Source: an uncultured Collinsella sp. (lineage in GTDB: Bacteria > Actinomycetota > Coriobacteriia > Coriobacteriales > Coriobacteriaceae). Taken from it: 8,925 bases of DNA. The stretch's first letter is position 1. Every line of letters begins with the position of its first letter. The notes under the pieces were generated by a model that saw only the letters and a list, made by a program, of their open reading frames with translations, searched no databases and was not told the origin of the DNA. Position numbers and translations under genes: made by a program. Shown one piece after another: positions 6,117-8,925 of the stretch. Location of the stretch: the NCBI GenBank assembly GCA_900554135.1, contig USFU01000061.1, positions 1-8,925 of the forward strand. Direction: 5' to 3'.

Positions 6117-7341
6117 CGATACCTCCTTTCAAGGTTGCCAACTGCTCCAGTATACGCGCCCAGCAGGCATCCCACGAAACCGCAGATGGGTCAAAGGTCG
6201 AAATGGGTTCCGCGAGCGACTGGGCCACGGCGTCTGCCAGCGCATGCTCAAACCGCTGGCAATCGCGCGCATCGGGTGTATCGACATCCGTCATGCGCGG
6301 CGGCGTTACCCACGTTACGGGCGCGCCTGGCAAGGCGGTCTCGAGCCATGGACGCACGCCGGGCAGATCGGTCATGACGACTTTGCATCCGCAGGCCATC
6401 GCCTCGATCGGCACCAGCGGCAGCCCCTCGTAAAAGGACGGCAGCACAAACACCTCGGCCTCGCGATAGGCGCGCACCAGCTCGTCGCGACTCAGACGGC
6501 CAGCAAACTTCACCGGCACGGGGGAATCTCCGGAAGCCCGAGCGATGCGCTCATACTCATCCGCATCGCCATGGCCTCCCACCAGTACAAGCCGACTCGG
6601 GCGTACCCCACGCGCCGCATCGGAGTCCTCGCCAAAGCGCCCCATCGCGTGTACCAGCGATTCGACGCCCTTCTTAACGCACACCTTGCCCACAAAGACG
6701 AGCGACCCGGGAACCTTTGCCATCTGTCCATCGCGGCAAAACACCCGATGGTCATAGCCTGTTCCAATCACATGAACACGCAACGGATCAACGCCATAAA
6801 CACGCCTGATCATGTCGGCCTGCTCGGCATGAAGCGAAAAGACGGCATCGAGGCAGCGGACCGCCGCGACAATGCGATCATGGGCGAGTCCATGGGTCAA
6901 CATCTGCCGAATATCGGTCGAATGGCACACGCCGCACACGGGAATGCCCCGCACGCGCTCCCGCACCAAGGCACACAGCAGATACAGGTGATGGCAGATT
7001 ATCGCATCAGGCTTAAAGACGGCGATGGCCCGGTCGATCGCCGCACCAAAGGCGCGCTCAAAGGACGCGGCCATCGTGGGCGTCAAGTCGCAATAGCGTG
7101 TCGAAGGATACGGCATCACGTCCGACATGCCGCAAATGCAAAACGGCAGCTCGGGCGTCTCGAACGGCACCGCAAACACACGCGCAGCGGAATCGAGCTC
7201 CCCTTGCGTGTCCCCGGGCGCAGCACCGCACAGCACCGCCGCCTCGTGGCCCGCGGCAATTTGCGAGGCCACCAGTGCAGCGAGATACGTGCCGCTTCCC
7301 GTGCTATCGGGTTTTTGGGCCGAGATGTTGAGGATGCGCAT
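6109..7341 (-). CDS. Family 4 (GT-B fold) glycosyltransferase coupled to selD
   Basis: A 410-residue soluble protein with no membrane segment or signal peptide visible. The N-terminal half has the GT4-type glycine loop (STGSGTYLAALVASQIAAGHE, about 13-33) and a later CHSTDIRQML segment. The C-terminal half has VGKVCVKKGVESLVHA (about 217-232) and the nucleotide-sugar site SFYEGLPLVPIEAMACGCKVV, with the EX7E pair at E305 and E313 typical of retaining GT4 enzymes. It should transfer sugar from a nucleotide-sugar donor; the acceptor is unknown. The gene starts 12 bases after the activase gene and overlaps the selD start by 8 bases, with the selD ribosome site inside it, so the two are almost certainly coexpressed. 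No cell-envelope genes are nearby. A selenosugar synthase role like that of SenB in the selenoneine pathway is possible but unproven. It has many cysteines for a glycosyltransferase (for example C38, C68, C70, C84, C136, C139). Confidence 0.88.
   Translation of the reverse strand: MRILNISAQKPDSTGSGTYLAALVASQIAAGHEAAVLCGAAPGDTQGELDSAARVFAVPFETPELPFCICGMSDVMPYPSTRYCDLTPTMAASFERAFGAAIDRAIAVFKPDAIICHHLYLLCALVRERVRGIPVCGVCHSTDIRQMLTHGLAHDRIVAAVRCLDAVFSLHAEQADMIRRVYGVDPLRVHVIGTGYDHRVFCRDGQMAKVPGSLVFVGKVCVKKGVESLVHAMGRFGEDSDAARGVRPSRLVLVGGHGDADEYERIARASGDSPVPVKFAGRLSRDELVRAYREAEVFVLPSFYEGLPLVPIEAMACGCKVVMTDLPGVRPWLETALPGAPVTWVTPPRMTDVDTPDARDCQRFEHALADAVAQSLAEPISTFDPSAVSWDACWARILEQLATLKGGIDG
6121..6130 (-). 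promoter_or_regulatory. Strong ribosome binding site setting the selD start
   Basis: On the minus strand GAAAGGAGGT is followed by five bases and then ATG 6116. It lies inside the last codons of the glycosyltransferase gene (…LKGGIDG). It is the best ribosome binding site in the neighbourhood and supports the upstream, UGA-containing reading of selD over the shorter TTG start at 6056, which has no such site. Confidence 0.85.
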
Positions 7342-7353
7342 GGACCCAGCCCC

Positions 7354-8118
7354 TTAAGCGAGCGCCTGCGCGCGAATGGCCGCACCGATGGCACCGGCAT
7401 AACGGGCTTGGGGCGACGTGGTCATCGGCGAGCCCAACAACGCGCCGAGCCGCTCCACGACATAGGCGTTCTCGCACAGGCCACCGGTCAGGTAATACGG
7501 GGCGCCCGCCGCCTGCCCGGCCATAGTCGCCACGCGCGAGACCACGCTGTCGATCACGCCACGCGCAATGTTCTCGCGCGGCTCACCGCGACCGATCAGG
7601 CTGATAACCTCACTTTCGGCAAACACCGTGCACATGCTGCTGATCTTGGTGGGTTCGCCGGAACGCGCCAGGTCGGCCATCTGCTGCTGGGAAATGCCTA
7701 GGCGGTCGGCCATGATCTCCAAAAAGCGCCCCGTGCCGGCGGCGCACTTGTCGTTCATGGCAAACTTGGCCACGCGGCCACCCTTAAGTTGGATGACCTT
7801 GGTGTCCTGGCCGCCCACGTCGATCACGGTGCCGTGGTCGCCAAACAGGCGCACGGCACCGGTGCCGTGGCAAGTAATCTCGGTCACGACCTTGTGTGCA
7901 TAGGGCACGGCGACACGGCCGTAGCCAGTCGCGACCACGCGAACATCGTCGCCCGTCACGTCATAACCCGCCGCCGCCAGTGCCTCGCGCAGACGCTCGG
8001 CCGCATCGACCGACGAGAACCCGGTTGGCTGCACGCACGTCCACGCCACCGAACCCTCACCGTCGACCACAGCAGCCTTAGCCGCCGTAGACCCGATATC
8101 GATCCCGATCCCTATCAT
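7354..8118 (-). CDS. Acyl-CoA dehydratase activase-type ATPase (HgdC/BcrAD/BadFG family)
   Basis: A 254-residue ATPase of the ASKHA (actin/hexokinase) fold. It has phosphate loop 1 GIDIGSTAAKAAVVDG (5-20), phosphate loop 2 DVGGQDTKVI (100-109), and the adenosine-binding LTGGLCENAYVVE (210-222). The two cysteines that, in the homodimer, bind the shared [4Fe-4S] cluster are C125 (NDKCAAGTG) and C163 (SSMCTVFAESEV). Such proteins use ATP hydrolysis to drive a very low-potential electron into a partner iron-sulfur enzyme. The expected partner is encoded just upstream (8223-8925). Length matches HgdC-type activases. ATG 8118 is preceded by GGGAGAG. It is the gene before the glycosyltransferase. 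In-operon pairing with selenium genes suggests a reductive step there, but the substrate is unknown. Confidence 0.93.
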   Translation of the reverse strand: MIGIGIDIGSTAAKAAVVDGEGSVAWTCVQPTGFSSVDAAERLREALAAAGYDVTGDDVRVVATGYGRVAVPYAHKVVTEITCHGTGAVRLFGDHGTVIDVGGQDTKVIQLKGGRVAKFAMNDKCAAGTGRFLEIMADRLGISQQQMADLARSGEPTKISSMCTVFAESEVISLIGRGEPRENIARGVIDSVVSRVATMAGQAAGAPYYLTGGLCENAYVVERLGALLGSPMTTSPQARYAGAIGAAIRAQALA

Positions 8119-8182
8119 GGCTCTCTCCCAATCTAAACATCAAAGGTAGCGGCGCGTTCAGGCGCCTTGGCATCCTCCCTCA

Positions 8183-8215
8183 TATGTGACAAAGGGACAG
8201 TCCCTTTGTCACATA
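8183..8215. repeat. Perfect 33-base palindrome between the dehydratase and activase genes
   Basis: TATGTGACAAAGGGAC (8183-8198) is the exact reverse complement of GTCCCTTTGTCACATA (8200-8215), with a single A between them. It begins 7 bases after the dehydratase-like stop. There is no T run on either side, so it is not a standard terminator. It looks like a REP-type mobile palindrome. As RNA it could end or stabilise the upstream message. A smaller hairpin, GGCGC/GCGCC with a 6-base loop, lies at 8151-8166. The rest of 8119-8222 shows no promoter that I can support. Confidence 0.85.
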
Positions 8216-8222
8216 CCGTCAC

Positions 8223-8925
8223 CTACAGGGTTTCGATGAAGGCAGCGATGCGGGTTTCGATCTGGCCCATGTCGCCGTTGCTGTAGTCGGTCTCGATCTT
8301 CATGTACGGAATACCCGCACCCTCGACGGCCTCCTGCATGCGGGCACTCTCCACGTTAAAGGTGTGGCACGCCTGCAGCACGTTTTCGACCACTCCATCG
8401 ACGTGATACTTCTCGCACATGGCCAGCGTGTTTTCCATACGACCGTCGTTGGGCGTCATGACCGAGCAGTTGATATCCAGGTAGCGGTCGGCGATGGCGC
8501 GCAGGATGTCGGGAGCCTCCGGGTCGATCATCATGGCCGCCGTGCGCTCGCCCGAGCAGTCGTCCATACACACGACCACGCCGCCGTTGGACTCGATGGT
8601 GCGACCGATCTTGTTGATCACGCCGCCCACCGGGCAGCCGGTGATCAGAATGCGCTTGGCGTCCGCCGCAACCGGGCGCTCGCCCGCGTCGTAGGCCTCG
8701 TGCAGCTTGGCAACCTTTTGCTCCAGCTGCTGCGTATAGGCCTCGATATCAAAGCTGAACGTACCGGCAAACATGGTGCTCATCAGGTCGACGCCGCTCA
8801 TGGCCGCCGGCTGGTTGGCCTGCAGTGCAAACATCTCGAGCTGGGCCGCACGCAAGCGGTTGCGACGACGGACGGCAGCGCGCAGGTCATCGTCGGTAAT
8901 CGTGATGCCGTAGAAGCCCTCGAGC
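8223..8925 (-). CDS. 2-hydroxyacyl-CoA dehydratase family iron-sulfur protein (HgdB/FldC/YjiM-like), C-terminal part
   Basis: The frame is open to the right edge, so the start lies outside the window; 233 residues are visible, ending at TAG 8225-8223. It begins [22 protein letters not shown], then [17 protein letters not shown], matching 'iteekLr.ai...N' and 'isGsdll' of the PF06050 family. Next comes [27 protein letters not shown] with [10 protein letters not shown], then [15 protein letters not shown] and [14 protein letters not shown], whose cysteines are the kind that bind clusters. Members are either true dehydratases of 2-hydroxyacyl-CoA (normally two subunits) or stand-alone double-cubane reductases such as YjiM/DCCP. 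Only one subunit is visible, so the type is open. The activase gene follows by about 100 bases. Function in this selenium setting is unknown. Confidence 0.9.
   Translation of the reverse strand, partial: LEGFYGITITDDDLRAAVRRRNRLRAAQLEMFALQANQPAAMSGVDLMSTMFAGTFSFDIEAYTQQLEQKVAKLHEAYDAGERPVAADAKRILITGCPVGGVINKIGRTIESNGGVVVCMDDCSGERTAAMMIDPEAPDILRAIADRYLDINCSVMTPNDGRMENTLAMCEKYHVDGVVENVLQACHTFNVESARMQEAVEGAGIPYMKIETDYSNGDMGQIETRIAAFIETL

Noticed and set aside
4653..6377. Long plus-strand open frame of 574 codons opposite selD and yedF
   Set aside because: The opposite strand carries clear SelD and YedF motifs. The plus-strand product is His/Arg/Ala-rich without any domain, typical of a shadow frame in high-GC DNA. 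The similar long frames opposite the other genes were rejected for the same reason.
8183..8215. CRP-type operator reading of TGTGA…TCACA in the palindrome
   Set aside because: The half sites are 19 bases apart rather than 6, and no promoter elements are adjacent.
8119..8222. Small minus-strand ORF starting at the ATG after GGGAGG near 8173
   Set aside because: The GGGAGG touches the ATG directly, which is too close for initiation. The frame runs into the activase start and encodes nothing recognisable.

Overview
The window looks like chromosomal DNA of a high-GC anaerobic gut actinobacterium of the Coriobacteriia, most likely Collinsella or a close relative. This rests on codon and base composition, on the style of the IS3-family remnant and on the metabolic gene set. 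It is inference from memory, not from a database search. Apart from a regulator fragment at the left edge, every real gene lies on the minus strand.

Layout from left to right. Positions 1-229 hold the C-terminal end of a TetR-family regulator on the plus strand. Positions 230-1155 hold a decayed IS3-family element on the minus strand: its transposase frame has an in-frame TAG and stops before the last catalytic residue. A strong hairpin terminator (1242-1276) follows, then tandem tRNA-Gly(TCC) and tRNA-Pro(TGG) genes with a near-consensus promoter (1497-1525). Next is brnQ, a branched-chain amino acid transporter, preceded by a terminator-like hairpin (2919-2949).

The rest (2973-8925) reads as one long minus-strand operon. 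In transcription order it encodes: a 2-hydroxyacyl-CoA dehydratase-like iron-sulfur protein (cut by the window edge), its ATP-dependent activase, a family 4 glycosyltransferase, selenophosphate synthetase SelD, the selenium protein YedF, a small DUF3343 putative Se/S carrier, and a class V aminotransferase of the cysteine desulfurase family. The genes overlap or lie within about 100 bases of each other. The operon ends at the hairpin before brnQ.

The central observation is that selD does not begin where a simple ORF caller would put it. Its true start is at 6116, with a strong ribosome binding site, and codon 17 is an in-frame UGA in the motif SGUAAK. SelD is therefore very probably a selenoprotein, and the host must decode UGA as selenocysteine. 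A hairpin with a GUC loop downstream of the UGA is a candidate bacterial SECIS element.

The genes suggest a flow of selenium: the desulfurase-like enzyme, DUF3343 and YedF would mobilise and carry selenium, and SelD would make selenophosphate. The glycosyltransferase, whose 3' end overlaps the selD start, may then use selenophosphate or act in a linked pathway. By analogy with the selenosugar synthase SenB this could be a selenosugar route; that is a hypothesis. The role of the dehydratase/activase pair here is unknown.
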